In this document: in pieces, positions 1-9,968 of the stretch | Layout of the letters: every line of letters starts with the position of its first letter | Numbering within the stretch: the stretch's first letter is position 1 | The notes under the pieces: generated by a model | Database searches by the model: none | What the model was told of the DNA's origin: nothing | What the model saw: only the letters and a program-made list of their open reading frames with translations | Made by a program: the position numbers and the translations under genes | Origin: Verrucomicrobiales bacterium | GTDB taxonomy: Bacteria; Verrucomicrobiota; Verrucomicrobiia; Limisphaerales; JAYPXF01 | DNA length: 39,604 bases | NCBI GenBank assembly: GCA_002715965.1 | Contig: PBAL01000052.1 | Coordinates: forward strand, 1 to 39,604 | Direction: 5' to 3'

Positions 1-138
1 AGGGATGGTGATGCTCGTCAGGGAATCGCAGGATTGGAACGCCCAGTCGCCAATGCTGGTGACACTGTCAGGGATGATGATGCTCGTCAGGGAAGTGCAG
101 CCACGGAACGCCGAGTTTCCAATGCGGGTGACAGGATG
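1..138 (-). repeat. Two 69-bp tandem units encoding 23-residue LRR_5 repeats
   Basis: Positions 1-69 and 70-138 align without gaps. Both begin agggatg and share the core gatgctcgtcaggga and the block ggaacgcc. They are the DNA form of the 23-residue protein repeat and probably continue beyond the left edge. Such arrays can expand or contract by recombination. Confidence 0.75.
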
Positions 139-315
139 CCCTTCAATCGTGACAGGAATCTCCAACTGTCCTGCAGCACTGGTGTTGCAGTCCGTGATCG
201 TGACCTCGTTGTTACTGATCGTGTAGGTCAGATCGCTCAGATCTGCTCCGATTCCAAAGAGCGGTATTCCAAGGAATAGCGCAGCAATGAGCAGCAGTGT
301 TTTCAGACGGCTCAT
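1..315 (-). CDS. BspA-like leucine-rich repeat protein, N-terminal part, truncated by window edge
   Basis: The minus strand is open from the left edge to an ATG at 315. It begins [20 protein letters not shown], a clear signal peptide, so the product is exported. After about 45 residues it enters repeats of 23 residues with the pattern F-x-x-C-x-S-L-T-S-I-x-I-P-x-S-V-T-S-I-G-x-x-A. That is the LRR_5 (BspA/Treponema) type, a family of surface proteins used in binding; it has no catalytic role that I know of. In-frame ATGs at 330 and 339 would add five or eight residues, but 315 gives the best signal peptide. No Shine-Dalgarno sequence is evident at any of them. The C-terminus and any anchoring signal lie outside the window, so length and function remain open. 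Confidence 0.8.
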   Translation of the reverse strand, partial: MSRLKTLLLIAALFLGIPLFGIGADLSDLTYTISNNEVTITDCNTSAAGQLEIPVTIEGHPVTRIGNSAFRGCTSLTSIIIPDSVTSIGDWAFQSCDSLTSITIP

Positions 316-774
316 GGCATCGGGATACATCAAGATCATCGGTGGTTCAAGTCCGGTATTCGGGACTTCGTTGGCATGGCAAGGACTTCCGGTGCACAGG
401 GTTACCGGACTTTGGGTGTCTTGGCGGCAAGGGAGGAGATATGACCAGAAGGAAAGCGGGCGCATGCTGTCGCGCGATTGGATTTTGAAATCAATCCGTC
501 GTAGTCGACCAATCTCTTCCTTGTTTCGGGCGTGATTCTATCCGGGTGGTGGCGAGCCAGCCTTCGGACTGGAGCGCGGAATTCATTCCGCTTCACCGTC
601 TTCTTTCCACAACCAACTCAAACCCAATTTGAGCGCCGTTCTGCAGTGCCGCATTGAAGCGGGATAAATCCCGCACTCCACCACCCAGTTGCTATCGCGC
701 CCCCTTGTTTCCTTCCTTCTGTATTCCTGTCGACACGGTCCTCGCTTGGTGGCAAGAATCCAGCGCCTCATCGC
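316..774. other. Gene-free interval with short palindromes
   Basis: This stretch separates two divergent genes and I see no credible coding sequence in it. It should hold the promoters of both genes, but no convincing -35/-10 pair was found. Its visible structure is three short inverted repeats at 576-591, 617-633 and 659-674, described separately. A 16-base string at 436-451 recurs near the right edge (39475-39490); that could be chance. Confidence 0.6.
576..674. repeat. Cluster of three short inverted repeats
   Basis: Positions 576-591 read GCGGAATTCATTCCGC, with 7-bp arms around a 2-bp centre. Positions 617-622 and 628-633 are CTCAAA and TTTGAG with a 5-bp loop. Positions 659-674 read GCGGGATAAATCCCGC, again with 7-bp arms and a 2-bp centre. 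The first and third share the design GCGGxAT-NN-ATxCCGC and the flank gaagcg or ggagcg, which suggests two copies of one small REP-like element. No T-run follows, so they are not obvious terminators. Confidence 0.55.
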
Positions 775-2325
775 ATGCCAGAAAAACAAGACACACCCAC
801 TCAAATCACCCGCAAGCCATCACTGCGATCCAGGCTGCTGACAGCCTTCTCCCTGTTACTCGGCGTGGTGCTGGTCTTCGAGGTCATCGTGCGCATCTTC
901 TTTCCGGAAGATGTGGATTTGAAGACACTTCGCCTGGGAAGCGGCGTGCACAGCATCGCGGGAGTGGTTGAGAGTTCGGATGCCCCCCTGCTCCGGTTTG
1001 AGCTGAAACGCGGCATCCAGCAGGAATGGCAGGGAGTTTTTCTGGCGACCGACGACATTGCGCCGATTCGTATCTCGACACTTGATCCCCCTATTTCCGA
1101 TCCGGTGATCCGCATCGCACTGCTTGGAGATTCAACCGCCTTTGGCCGTGGCGTGGCTTACGAGTGCACATATGGCGAACGCCTGCGGGCGTCACTCGCC
1201 CGTGATTTCGGCGTGAAGGTTGAAGTGCGCAACTTCGCGTGTCCGGGCTACAACACCGAGCAGGAACGCATCTTGTTTGATCGTGAGGTATTGCCCTGGA
1301 AACCGCATATGCTCCTCCAGCATTACGATCACCAGGATCCCGATCTCAAGCCGGGACTTGGCGAGGAACAGCTCCTGCCGGAATACGGAAACAACGTGCT
1401 TCGATCCGCGCTCTACAAGTTCGCCAAACGGCGGAGCCGCCGGGCTGAGATCCAAGGCAGGATCGATGATTTCGAAGCTGAAACTGAAGCAGTGCGCGAA
1501 GACGACCTGATCTACTACGGAACACTCTGGGATCGCCATTTGAAGGACCTCGATCACATCGCGACCAAGGCGAGGGAGCAGCAGATCATCCCGATCGCAT
1601 TGGTGTTCTGCCACAACGTCAGTCCCGAGGAGAACGCGGAAACCAAGGAACACTACGACCGGATTCATGTTCAACTGGAGGATCGGTTGCGACGTGCCGG
1701 GTTTGGGGTGATCGACGTGTTCCCGAGATTTCGCGCCCAGATGGTGCAGGAGAGTTGGGAAAACCTGAACCCCATCCAACTCGGCCCCCACGATCCCCTG
1801 CCCAATCGAATCGGACATCGCCTGCTCGCGGAGATCCTGTTGGAGCACATCAAGGCCGATCCAACTGCCGTCGCTCTCTTGAAGGGGAAGGCAGGCGACA
1901 ATGCATCAGCCAGGGAAAGTGACACGCCGGCTGGCGATATGTATCGAGAAGCGGTGAACCTGGCCGAATCCGGTGAAATGGAGAAAGCGGTGGAGCAATT
2001 CCGTTCGTTGATCGAACGAAAGCCAAAGGCGATCATGCCACGGGCGCGATTGCTCGAGTTGCTGCTGATCTCCAATGACCTGCAGGGGGCCGGTGCACAA
2101 TTCGCGGCAATGACGAACATCAATGCGAACATCGGACTGCCCTACCGGACCATGGGTTCGTTCTCACTGAAGCAGGGCAAACTTCCAAGCGCCATCACCT
2201 TCCTCAGATTGGCCATCGACCGGGACACGAACCATTACAGTCGCATCGGTTCACAGATCGCCTTGGCCGAGGTGTTGCAGATGACCGGGCAAACAGAAGA
2301 GGCCATCGCCGTACTGACCCAATGA
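775..2325 (+). CDS. Membrane-anchored SGNH/GDSL-hydrolase-like protein with C-terminal TPRs
   Basis: The 516-residue protein has one N-terminal membrane helix (about residues 21-43) and then a likely periplasmic domain. The SGNH-hydrolase block I is visible as IALLGDSTAFGRG, with Ser120 as the expected nucleophile. NFACPGYNTE (153-162) fits the block containing the oxyanion residues. The last block reads HDPLPNRIGH (339-348). In this family the catalytic His usually stands directly before Pro-Asn, but here that position is Leu342, so activity is uncertain. Residues about 385-516 form TPR-like helical repeats, suggesting a protein-binding tail. Family members often act as acyl or carbohydrate esterases on surface glycans. 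There is no clear Shine-Dalgarno sequence; the start is chosen because it keeps the basic segment before the helix. It is convergent with the next gene. Confidence 0.75.
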   Translation: MPEKQDTPTQITRKPSLRSRLLTAFSLLLGVVLVFEVIVRIFFPEDVDLKTLRLGSGVHSIAGVVESSDAPLLRFELKRGIQQEWQGVFLATDDIAPIRISTLDPPISDPVIRIALLGDSTAFGRGVAYECTYGERLRASLARDFGVKVEVRNFACPGYNTEQERILFDREVLPWKPHMLLQHYDHQDPDLKPGLGEEQLLPEYGNNVLRSALYKFAKRRSRRAEIQGRIDDFEAETEAVREDDLIYYGTLWDRHLKDLDHIATKAREQQIIPIALVFCHNVSPEENAETKEHYDRIHVQLEDRLRRAGFGVIDVFPRFRAQMVQESWENLNPIQLGPHDPLPNRIGHRLLAEILLEHIKADPTAVALLKGKAGDNASARESDTPAGDMYREAVNLAESGEMEKAVEQFRSLIERKPKAIMPRARLLELLLISNDLQGAGAQFAAMTNINANIGLPYRTMGSFSLKQGKLPSAITFLRLAIDRDTNHYSRIGSQIALAEVLQMTGQTEEAIAVLTQ

Positions 2326-2339
2326 AGCGTGTGGAAGCG

Positions 2340-2403
2340 GCAGCAGCAAGCGTGAGCGAGCAGAATTTCGCCCACCCATATGCTCGCTCACACTCGCTGC
2401 TAC
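2340..2403. repeat. Stem-loop repeat between convergent genes, probable bidirectional terminator
   Basis: The left arm (2342-2362) and right arm (2381-2402) are near-perfect inverted copies built on GTGAGCGAGCA / TGCTCGCTCAC, with a loop of about 18 bases. The element sits exactly between the stop codons at 2325 and 2412 of two convergent genes. Related copies occur at 13554-13620 and 24171-24194. Termination is inferred from position; no long T-run is present. Confidence 0.65.
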
Positions 2404-2411
2404 ACCGCCGA

Positions 2412-4676
2412 TCAACGTGATGGCCCGAGTTCGTTCAGCGTGGCGTAGAACGTGTCCTTCTTCTTCAAGCCCTTCGCAGAAGTCAGGTTGTATTCCAACG
2501 CGAACTGATGGGCCTTCCGAATACCGGGAATTTCCAGGAATACCGACTTTCCATCCTGCAGCAACTTCGCCGACTTGACCTCCAACGCGTCACGCCCTTT
2601 CTCGCCGGGACGATTGACCGAGTAATCGTCAGATCCATAGGCCTTCGACCAGAGGTAGTTCCACATTTCCGCGTTGTAGCTTCCCGTGTCCTCGGCCAGT
2701 TCCTTCTGCAAGGGCTCGTTGAACGTCAGGCGGATTCCGTTCTTGTGCGACGAGAACGCGGAGGGGACGAACAGATTTCTGCCGGTGTAACGAATTCGTT
2801 GAAACGCACCATCGGCAAGACCAACCGTCTGCCAACCCATTAACCCGCTCAGATAAAGATGGCCGTCGGTGTGAAAACGCCCACGCATGACGCCTGAGTC
2901 AAAGCGGCCGGGAATCGACACCATGCCACCATTTGCACCACCGGTGGCTTCGTCGCGAAGAACGGCCATGATTCGGCAACGGCCATAGCTGATGTGAATC
3001 ATTTGTTCGCTGAACGGCCCCCAACTCCCCCTGGGTACCCATGTCTGCCCGCCGGCCGAATTGTCCAATGCCCGTGGAACCCAGCAAAGCGGTCCGTCGT
3101 AGGAGGCAGGATCCGGCGTGCGTTTGGATGAAGGCACAAAGCCATAGAAACCGCCTTTCTTCGTCACGTCCAAACGGGTCTCCGGAACCCAGCCGCCCTG
3201 TTGGTCCGCGGCCGTCACCACACCCGTGGGACTCACCCCCATTCCGTTGGGATTCCGAAAACCAGTGGCCATTACCTCGATGTCCGAGCCGTCGTGTTTC
3301 ACCTTGAGGAGCGTGCCACCGTGCGGCGTTCGATCGTTGCAACGGATGAACCAGAAATTTCCATCGGGATCCGTTTCCAGACAGGTGGCATAATTGTGAC
3401 CGGGGCCGGAGATCTCGTTCTGGTTGTTGAAGTTTCGGTAGTAATCCGCCTCACCGTCGCCGTTCAAATCTTCAAGTTCGGTTATCTGATCCTTTCCAAG
3501 CACGTAAATCCGGTCATCGACCACCTTCAATCCCAAGGGTTGATAGAGTCCGGTGGCGAAGCGTTGCCAGGTGATCTTTTCGAGCCGGGCATCTATCCCT
3601 TTGACCAGCCACACATCCCCATGTGCGGTCGCGAGCAATGCATCACCGTTGGCGAGGAAATCGTGACCACCGGCAAAGAGCAGAGCGTTGTAGGGGTTCT
3701 TGAACGGTAGTGTGATGGTGTCGATCGCGAATGGCCCAAGCGACAAACCGACGCGCCCTCGCGTTTCAATCTTTTCATTCCAAAGCGTCTTGAACCCTGA
3801 ACGCGCCAATCGGCTAATGGCTTCCGCATCGGGGCTGCCTTTCACCAGCGCGCTGAATTCCGGCAATCGTTCTTTGGTTCCCTTCCACACCAGGACTTTC
3901 AAGCGAAGCACTGCTTTGTGCGCGGGAATGCGCAAGACCAGGTGATCCCTGCCCAACGGAATCACGCTGGCACCGACGCCAACCACTCCAGCGGACAACA
4001 CTGAACCTCCGCGCTCCAATTGCACGCACTTCACGCCTGACTTGTCGAAACGCGTGACCTTGGATTTCTCATGGCTGGCGATCAGCATGCGCATTTCGTT
4101 CTTCGATGGCGCAATCTCCAGGGTCCGGGTGATCGCGGTAATTTTGCCTTTCGATTCTATGCCCGGCAGATCGAAAACCGGCGTTCCGGAGACGGTGTAT
4201 TTCAAGATGCTGCGATCACCGTTCCGATACATCCCCTCATAACGCGCCCAATCCGCGGGAAGAGGCATGGTTCTGCGTTCGCGCGGGTCGTCGAATTTTT
4301 CATCCTTCGCCCAGCCCGGTCTGGTGCCTGAGTGGAACAAAAGGTCACCAATGATCTTGGTGCCTCCGGTTAGTCCGAATCGACGCGAGCTGAACTCAAC
4401 AAAACCACCGGTCCACGCTCCAGCATAGGAGCAAAGCAGCGTATCGAAGCACACCGTTCCTTCTTCATCACCGCCTACCTTGATGGCAATTCCTTTGGGA
4501 ACCGGGCGCTTGGGAATGCTGTATGAGAAATGAACGAACTTCCCGTGATCAATGTCGTTCATCCGCCCGTCAATCCAATCCGGATCCTTCATTAACAAGG
4601 GATCCTTTTCAGCCGCTTGCAGCGCAAAGGTGAAACAGATCAGGAACAAATACCGAAGGCCAAATCGCATAAGCAC
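2412..4676 (-). CDS. Exported DUF6797 domain protein with PQQ-dehydrogenase-like beta-propeller
   Basis: The 754-residue protein starts with the signal peptide MLMRFGLRYLFLICFTFALQ; Met3 is an alternative start. Residues about 25-150 match the DUF6797 type known from Planctomycetes and Verrucomicrobia (DPDWIDGRMNDIDHGKFVHF, later CSYAGAWTGGFV). Residues about 325-640 look like the beta-propeller of soluble sugar or aldose dehydrogenases: NALLFAGGHDFL, DVWLVKGID, TELEDLNGDGEADYY, GHNYATCLETDPDGNFWFI and ATGFRNPNGMGVSPTG. The DLNGDGEADY segment resembles a calcium-binding loop. No CxxCH heme motif is visible in this protein, although relatives often carry a cytochrome domain. A periplasmic sugar-oxidation or binding role is inferred. 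It is alone on its strand, with no downstream partner. Confidence 0.75.
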   Translation of the reverse strand: MLMRFGLRYLFLICFTFALQAAEKDPLLMKDPDWIDGRMNDIDHGKFVHFSYSIPKRPVPKGIAIKVGGDEEGTVCFDTLLCSYAGAWTGGFVEFSSRRFGLTGGTKIIGDLLFHSGTRPGWAKDEKFDDPRERRTMPLPADWARYEGMYRNGDRSILKYTVSGTPVFDLPGIESKGKITAITRTLEIAPSKNEMRMLIASHEKSKVTRFDKSGVKCVQLERGGSVLSAGVVGVGASVIPLGRDHLVLRIPAHKAVLRLKVLVWKGTKERLPEFSALVKGSPDAEAISRLARSGFKTLWNEKIETRGRVGLSLGPFAIDTITLPFKNPYNALLFAGGHDFLANGDALLATAHGDVWLVKGIDARLEKITWQRFATGLYQPLGLKVVDDRIYVLGKDQITELEDLNGDGEADYYRNFNNQNEISGPGHNYATCLETDPDGNFWFIRCNDRTPHGGTLLKVKHDGSDIEVMATGFRNPNGMGVSPTGVVTAADQQGGWVPETRLDVTKKGGFYGFVPSSKRTPDPASYDGPLCWVPRALDNSAGGQTWVPRGSWGPFSEQMIHISYGRCRIMAVLRDEATGGANGGMVSIPGRFDSGVMRGRFHTDGHLYLSGLMGWQTVGLADGAFQRIRYTGRNLFVPSAFSSHKNGIRLTFNEPLQKELAEDTGSYNAEMWNYLWSKAYGSDDYSVNRPGEKGRDALEVKSAKLLQDGKSVFLEIPGIRKAHQFALEYNLTSAKGLKKKDTFYATLNELGPSR

Positions 4677-4858
4677 GGGAGAACAATGCGATTACACCTG
4701 CATGGCAATCATTTTCAATTCCGAGTGTCTAGATCCTTGTCCTGGTCGTCGTCCCAATCTTGGGATGATCACGATTGAGACAAGGATGAAGAACTGATTG
4801 GCGAGCGCCGTTCCTTTTTTGCACAAATCCCTGACCCACCTTGTCTATCGGGCAAAAC

Positions 4859-5416
4859 GTGGGCAACGAATCGTCAATCGAATCAAGATGGCAGCAGGAT
4901 CTCTTTGATGAGATGAGCGCCAAGTTGCTGCTCTAGGGGCGCGCCCTGAGCCTGGGGCACGCAGTGGCGGAGGACGTGTTGCAGGAGACCTTTGTCGCGT
5001 TGCTGAAGCTACGGGAAATCCCGCAGCAACCCGAATTCTACGAAACACGTGCCTATCGCAACAAGACCTTCACCTTCAAGCGCAGCATCATTCGTCGCTT
5101 CAAGCGCGAGTCTGAGGCGGAAAACTGGCTCAAACCGGGCGAGACCGACGATCCCGAGGAAGCTGTCGCAGTTGGCGCATTGAAGGGTCTCCCACCGAAC
5201 CAACGTGAAGTGATCGTGCTGAATATCTGGCATCGCCACACCTTTGAGCAGATCGGCACCCTGCTGAAGACCTCCCCCAATACTGTGGCCGCGCGTTATC
5301 GCTACGGTATGCAGAAGCTAAAACAAACACTGGAAAGCCTGAGAAATGAAGAGTTCGAAAAACCTCGAATCCCGGATGGCTGGTTGGACACCCCGGCCGG
5401 CCACGCAACAAGTTAG
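4859..5416 (+). pseudogene. ECF sigma-70 factor gene interrupted by an in-frame TAG
   Basis: From a GTG at 4859 the frame reads GNESSIESRWQQDLFDEMSA, then KLLL, a TAG at 4934-4936, and GRALSLGHAVAEDVLQETFV. Both sides of the stop are typical sigma region 2 sequence, and the stop stands where relatives have an aromatic residue (LLLY), so one base change from TAC or TAT explains it. Region 4 is intact: LPPNQREVIVLNIWHRHTFE, then the helix-turn-helix QIGTLLKTSPNTVAARYRYG. The full reading is 185 codons, normal for an ECF factor. The only uninterrupted reading starts at GTG 4964 and lacks most of region 2, so it should not work as a sigma factor. The next gene overlaps this one and is also damaged. 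A sequencing error or amber readthrough cannot be excluded. Confidence 0.75.
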
Positions 5417-5740
5417 GGATCGAATCTTTGCGCCACAGCCTGAATCCCGAACGGCCGACGAAGGACCATCACGCCGGTCTGAATGGTCTGCCGGGTTTCT
5501 GCGAATGGCACACCGGCATGCGCGATGGCACTTGTAGTCATGACGAGCTGGCTTCCGCACGCCGACTCAGTGAAGCCCCCAGCGGCCGCATCGACGCCTC
5601 TGGAACTGACCAATGGCTGCGCCGATGAAATCTGCGAGCAGGTTTATGCCCACAGCACCCTAAACCATTGGGGTGCACCGATTTTCGGATCGACAAATCC
5701 GGTGGTTTCCCCTGAGTCTACGCCTCTTTTTCGCCAGTAA
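5346..5740 (+). pseudogene. Sigma-linked small membrane protein, frameshifted
   Basis: An ATG at 5346 overlaps the end of the sigma gene in another frame, the usual sign of translational coupling. The first frame gives MKSSKNLESRMAGWTPRPAT, then QQVRDRIF and SEWSAGFLRMA, and stops at 5537. A second frame from about 5507 continues TPACAMALVVMTSWLP, a membrane-helix-like segment, then reaches HSTLNHWGAPIFGSTNP and a stop at 5740. Joined by a one-base correction near 5502-5512, the two halves give a protein of about 130 residues with a cytoplasmic head, one helix and a tail. That layout fits the small, possibly anti-sigma, proteins encoded next to ECF factors, but this is inference. The lesion matches the decay of the upstream gene. 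Confidence 0.55.
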
Positions 5741-5764
5741 TTCGGCGAATTCGACCCGTTCCAC

Positions 5765-8700
5765 ATGAGTTCCGACAAATCAAAGAACCGGCCAGGCAAG
5801 GGCCGCAAGAAGGGCCGTCCACAGCCCGGCGATTTGCCCGCCAAACCGGCCAGCAAACGGCCGGTTGACAAATACGTGCCCAAGCGCACTGCCCCATCCG
5901 CTTCCACCACCGCTTTTGTGCTCTTTGAGCAAGAGAAACCCGACGCCAAGCCCGTCCCGCGATTCTTTGAAAAAACCGACTGGATCGCCTTCGCCGTGAC
6001 GACCTTCCTGGCGATGGTCGGTTACTACTTCACTCTGGCGCCGGACCTGACGCTGGAGGATTCCGGAGAATTGGCGGTTGGTTCGATGTATGCAGGTGTG
6101 CCGCATCCTCCGGGCTATCCGGTGTGGACGCTCTACACCTGGTTTTTCGCCGAGTTCATTCCCTTGTCCAACATCGCCTGGCGCGTGGCGCTTTCGTCGG
6201 CAGTTGCGGCCGCGGTTTCGTGCGGCCTGATCGCCATGATGATTTCTCGCGGATCAAAGCTCGTCTTCGCCAACAGCGAATCCATGAAGGAAATGGAGGA
6301 ATCAGCCATGAATCCGATTCGCATCGTGAGCGGATTCGTCGGCGGCATGCTGATGGGCTTCAACGGGTTCATGTGGAGCCAGGCGGTGATCGTGGAGGTG
6401 TACACGCTGAGCGTGCTGACCCTGGTGCTGCAGATGATCTGCCTGATGCGCTGGATGTATGCACCTCATCAGTATCTCTGGCTCTTCCTCTCGTGGTTTT
6501 GGGCCGGCATCTGTTTCACGAATCACCAGACGCTGATTGTGGCGTTGATCGGCATGGAGATCGCGATCATGGCTCGCGACAAGGCGTTGGGGCGTGATCG
6601 TTTCGCGATGAATGCGGTGTTCTACATCCTGGCATTCTTCGCGGTCAAAATGAAGAACGGCTGGGATGCAACCGCCGGAGGGCCGCAGATCTGGGCCGCG
6701 TTTAACTGTATCGGCCTGTTCTGCCTGGGCATGGCGGTCTGGCTGACCACCAAGACGAACGCATTGTTCACCCGCGTGGTTCCGGCTTTATGCTCATACC
6801 TGCCCTGGGTCCTCGGTGCTGCATTCTACCTCTACATGCCCCTGGCCGGCATGACCAATCCCCCGATGCAATGGGGTTACCCACGCATTCGCGAAGGCTT
6901 CTGGCATGCCTTGATGCGCGGCCAATATGAGAAGGCCAATCCGACTTCCAGCTTCGACCGATTTTTCGAACAGATAAACACCTACGTCGGAGGTGCGATG
7001 GAGGAATTCAACCTGATCTACCTGTTACTGTGTATTGTGCCGGTGGCAGTGATCTTCTATCGCAAGCTGAATCCCAATCAGCGACTCTGGCTGAAAGTGG
7101 TTTCCGGCCTCTACACATTTTTCGGCCTGCTGATGATCGTGGGGAATACAGATTCAGCCGGCAGCATTGGCGGAGGTGTGCTTTGTGGATATCTGTTCCT
7201 GTTCCTTGGAATCGTGCCGTTCATTTCGCTGAGTGAATCGCAGGACCGCGTGGACAAAGCCTGGCTGGGAGGCGTTGGCTCGATGTATCTGTTCCTGTCT
7301 CTCCTGTTGATCTTCCTGCTCAATCCACAACCGGATCGCCAGAGCCAGCAATTGAACCGGGTGTTTTTCACCGCATCCTATGTCCCGATCTCAATGTTCA
7401 TCGGGCATGGACTGGCTTTGATCATGGGCGCCCTGCATCGGCGCTATCCGGTTTGGCGCCCGTGGGTGATCATGGGAAGCATCTTCGCCACGGCCACGGC
7501 CGCCCTGGCACTGATCGGTTTGCAGGAACAGCATTCGGTGGCCGTCATGAACGCCTGGTACGGCCTCGTCCTCGCCGGCGGTTTCACTGCGATCGTGATC
7601 ATGACGATTGAACGCGCCCCGCTGAAGATCCTGCTGGCGCTCCTCTGTTTCATGCCGGGCTACACCTTCATGAACCATTGGGATACGAACGAACAACGCA
7701 ATCACCGTTTCGGCTATTGGTTCGGCCATGACATGTTCACCCCGCCATTCGAGGACAAGGACGGCAAACCGCTCTACGAGGAAATGGCCAAGGACGCGGT
7801 GTTGTTCGGCGGGACGGATCCTGGACGGTTTTGTCCGACCTACATGATCTTTTGCGAGAGCTTCACCGATCCGGAAGACCGCTATGATCAGGAATTCGAT
7901 CGACGCGACGTCTACATCATCACGCAGAACGCCCTGGCGGATGGGACCTACCTGATGTACATCCGTGCCCACTACAATCGCAGCACGCAGATCGACATGC
8001 CCTTCTTCCAGGAAATGCTGCGTCCGCAGTCCGAACGAACGACCAACCTTCGCACCAACCTGCTCGCGAGAACAGCCCGTCCCTTGGACAAGCTGTTCAC
8101 CGGAATTGGAGATTGGTATGAGAAGAAACGGCGTGCCGGATCATCTTTCTTCGATCCGGATGATTTCACGGACGTTGGCAGGGTCGGGGCAGCGATTGCC
8201 AAGGCCGACAATGGATTCACGAAGTATCTGAAGGAAAACCTCTCCGAAAAGACACGCGAGATGTGTGGTGAAGCCGAACCCGGCCGATCGCTCGCGAAGC
8301 GTCTCGCAAGGGACTTCAATGATTTGCTCGAAAAGGAACTGATCTATGAGACGGAAAGATTCAAGGGGATCGAACTTTCCAACTACGTCCGTCGCTTCCT
8401 CGCGCAGAATCCACAGAGTCACACCAGAATTCGCCTCAACCGCCTGATCCTGGAGGAGGTGTTTGGTGAGGAGGCTATCGTCAAGAGTCTCGGGGGGCTT
8501 TATCCGGACATGGAGATCCACACGCCCAGCCAGGCGGATTCCACCGTGGCATTTGAAACCTACGTCAACGATGCGCAACGCCGGCTTCAACACGACATGC
8601 AGTTCCCCAACGAACCCAAGCAGATCAAGCAGGGCGAAAACGTTGCGTACGATCCTGCCAGCGGCCGGGTTTCCGTGAGCGGACAGATCGCGGTCATGGC

Positions 8701-9955
8701 CATCAATGGCCTGCTCACCAAGAACATCTTCGACAAGAACCCCGATCACGAATTTTACGTGGAAGAGAGCTTCCCTCTGGACTGGATGTATCCGCATCTG
8801 ACGCCTTACGGAATCATCATGAAGATTAACCGGCAGCAGGTGCCGGAATTCACCCAGGAAATCGTCGACCGCGATCACGAATTCTGGAGCCAATATTCCA
8901 CGCGCCTGGTCGGAGATGTGATCGATTACGATACTCCGATCAAGGAGATCACCGACATGATCAATCGTGTGTTTCTCCGGCGTGACTACACCGACTTCAA
9001 GGGAGACCGTAAGTTCATCCGCGACGACAATGCCAAGAAGGCATTCTCAAAACTTCGCAGCGCCATCGGCGGGGGGTATTTCTGGCGCATCAATCATGCT
9101 CAGGCGAAGGGGAACATGGTCGAGCAGGCACGCATGATCAAAGAGGCGGACTTTGCCTTCAAACAGGCCTTCGCTTTTTGCCCCTTCAGCCCGGAAGCTG
9201 TGTTCCGCTACAACAACCTGCTGGTCAGCCTCAAACGATACGATGACGCCCTGCTGATCACGCAGACCTTCCTGAAGTTCGATCCTAAGAACATCGCCGT
9301 GCAGCAACTTCAAGCCCAGTTGCACGCCCTGAAGGCCCAACCTCAAGCCGCAGCACAACCGGCAGCCGCCCAAGCGCAGATCGCCCAGCTCCAGCAATTG
9401 TTTGATCAGAGCCCGACCAACAAGGCCTACGGCCAGCAGCTCTATCAAACCTACATGGCCGTGGGCAACACGAATGCCGCGATTGCGGTCATCGACAAAT
9501 GGATGGCGTCCCCCTCGCCGGACCTACAGACATTGCTCATCGGCGTCCAGGCTTACGAACGGCAGAATCAGCTTGCGAAAAAACAGCTCCTGCTACAACG
9601 AGTCCTGCCGACTGCCGTGGCGACGCTTCAGAAAACAAACGCAAGCGTGCCGGAACTTCAGATGACTGCGCAGGCCTTCAACATGACCGGTCAAATGCCC
9701 TTCCTCGAACAGACGATGGCCAGGCTGACCAAACTTCTCCCGACGAGTCCCGAGACCTGGTACGATCTATCGGGTATCCAGGTGGTGCAGAAAAAGACGA
9801 ACGAAGCATTGGCGTCGCTCATCCGTGCAGTTCAACTCAGCGATCAACGTCGTGCGACCAACCCAGCGGCAGCCGATCTCAGAGGCATGGCCAAAGGCGA
9901 CGGCAGGTTCAATCTCGTCCGGACCATGCCGGGATACGTCGAGCTCATGAAGTAG
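5765..9955 (+). CDS. DUF2723 (GT117-like) multi-pass membrane protein with large TPR-containing tail
   Basis: The 1396-residue protein starts with about 60 basic, proline-rich residues. A hydrophobic region with roughly a dozen helices follows (about 70-645). It carries the DUF2723 signature DSGELAVGS (99-107) and GVPHPPGYP (111-119), where the acidic and HPPGYP motifs sit in the first loop, as in GT-C type glycosyltransferases. A long soluble part (about 645-1100) is followed by TPR-like repeats (about 1105-1190), an Ala/Gln-rich linker (about 1192-1212) and more helical repeats to the end. The family is thought to transfer sugars from lipid carriers to proteins or glycans, but substrates are not known. 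The stop is 13 bases before the next gene, so the two are probably co-transcribed. It is much longer than a bare DUF2723 domain. Confidence 0.85.
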   Translation: MSSDKSKNRPGKGRKKGRPQPGDLPAKPASKRPVDKYVPKRTAPSASTTAFVLFEQEKPDAKPVPRFFEKTDWIAFAVTTFLAMVGYYFTLAPDLTLEDSGELAVGSMYAGVPHPPGYPVWTLYTWFFAEFIPLSNIAWRVALSSAVAAAVSCGLIAMMISRGSKLVFANSESMKEMEESAMNPIRIVSGFVGGMLMGFNGFMWSQAVIVEVYTLSVLTLVLQMICLMRWMYAPHQYLWLFLSWFWAGICFTNHQTLIVALIGMEIAIMARDKALGRDRFAMNAVFYILAFFAVKMKNGWDATAGGPQIWAAFNCIGLFCLGMAVWLTTKTNALFTRVVPALCSYLPWVLGAAFYLYMPLAGMTNPPMQWGYPRIREGFWHALMRGQYEKANPTSSFDRFFEQINTYVGGAMEEFNLIYLLLCIVPVAVIFYRKLNPNQRLWLKVVSGLYTFFGLLMIVGNTDSAGSIGGGVLCGYLFLFLGIVPFISLSESQDRVDKAWLGGVGSMYLFLSLLLIFLLNPQPDRQSQQLNRVFFTASYVPISMFIGHGLALIMGALHRRYPVWRPWVIMGSIFATATAALALIGLQEQHSVAVMNAWYGLVLAGGFTAIVIMTIERAPLKILLALLCFMPGYTFMNHWDTNEQRNHRFGYWFGHDMFTPPFEDKDGKPLYEEMAKDAVLFGGTDPGRFCPTYMIFCESFTDPEDRYDQEFDRRDVYIITQNALADGTYLMYIRAHYNRSTQIDMPFFQEMLRPQSERTTNLRTNLLARTARPLDKLFTGIGDWYEKKRRAGSSFFDPDDFTDVGRVGAAIAKADNGFTKYLKENLSEKTREMCGEAEPGRSLAKRLARDFNDLLEKELIYETERFKGIELSNYVRRFLAQNPQSHTRIRLNRLILEEVFGEEAIVKSLGGLYPDMEIHTPSQADSTVAFETYVNDAQRRLQHDMQFPNEPKQIKQGENVAYDPASGRVSVSGQIAVMAINGLLTKNIFDKNPDHEFYVEESFPLDWMYPHLTPYGIIMKINRQQVPEFTQEIVDRDHEFWSQYSTRLVGDVIDYDTPIKEITDMINRVFLRRDYTDFKGDRKFIRDDNAKKAFSKLRSAIGGGYFWRINHAQAKGNMVEQARMIKEADFAFKQAFAFCPFSPEAVFRYNNLLVSLKRYDDALLITQTFLKFDPKNIAVQQLQAQLHALKAQPQAAAQPAAAQAQIAQLQQLFDQSPTNKAYGQQLYQTYMAVGNTNAAIAVIDKWMASPSPDLQTLLIGVQAYERQNQLAKKQLLLQRVLPTAVATLQKTNASVPELQMTAQAFNMTGQMPFLEQTMARLTKLLPTSPETWYDLSGIQVVQKKTNEALASLIRAVQLSDQRRATNPAAADLRGMAKGDGRFNLVRTMPGYVELMK

Positions 9956-9968
9956 AACCGGAGGGCAC

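Noticed and set aside
345..365. GGTTCAAGTCC at 345-355, which resembles a tRNA T-arm
   Set aside because: No matching T-stem, no D-arm, anticodon stem or acceptor stem in the right places on either strand.
436..451. A 16-base string shared with 39475-39490 on the same strand
   Set aside because: One 16-base match between two places is close to what chance gives in a window this size, and the flanks do not align.
402..596. 64-codon minus-strand frame in the left gene-free interval
   Set aside because: It crosses the palindrome at 576-591, has no protein-like composition and no ribosome-binding site.
4796..4816. Possible terminator: GGCGAGCGCC followed by a T-run
   Set aside because: The stem is only four base pairs, and no gene on the plus strand ends before it.
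7391..7972. 193-codon minus-strand frame inside the DUF2723 gene
   Set aside because: Antisense shadow with His/Arg/Val-rich composition typical of reverse frames in high-GC genes.
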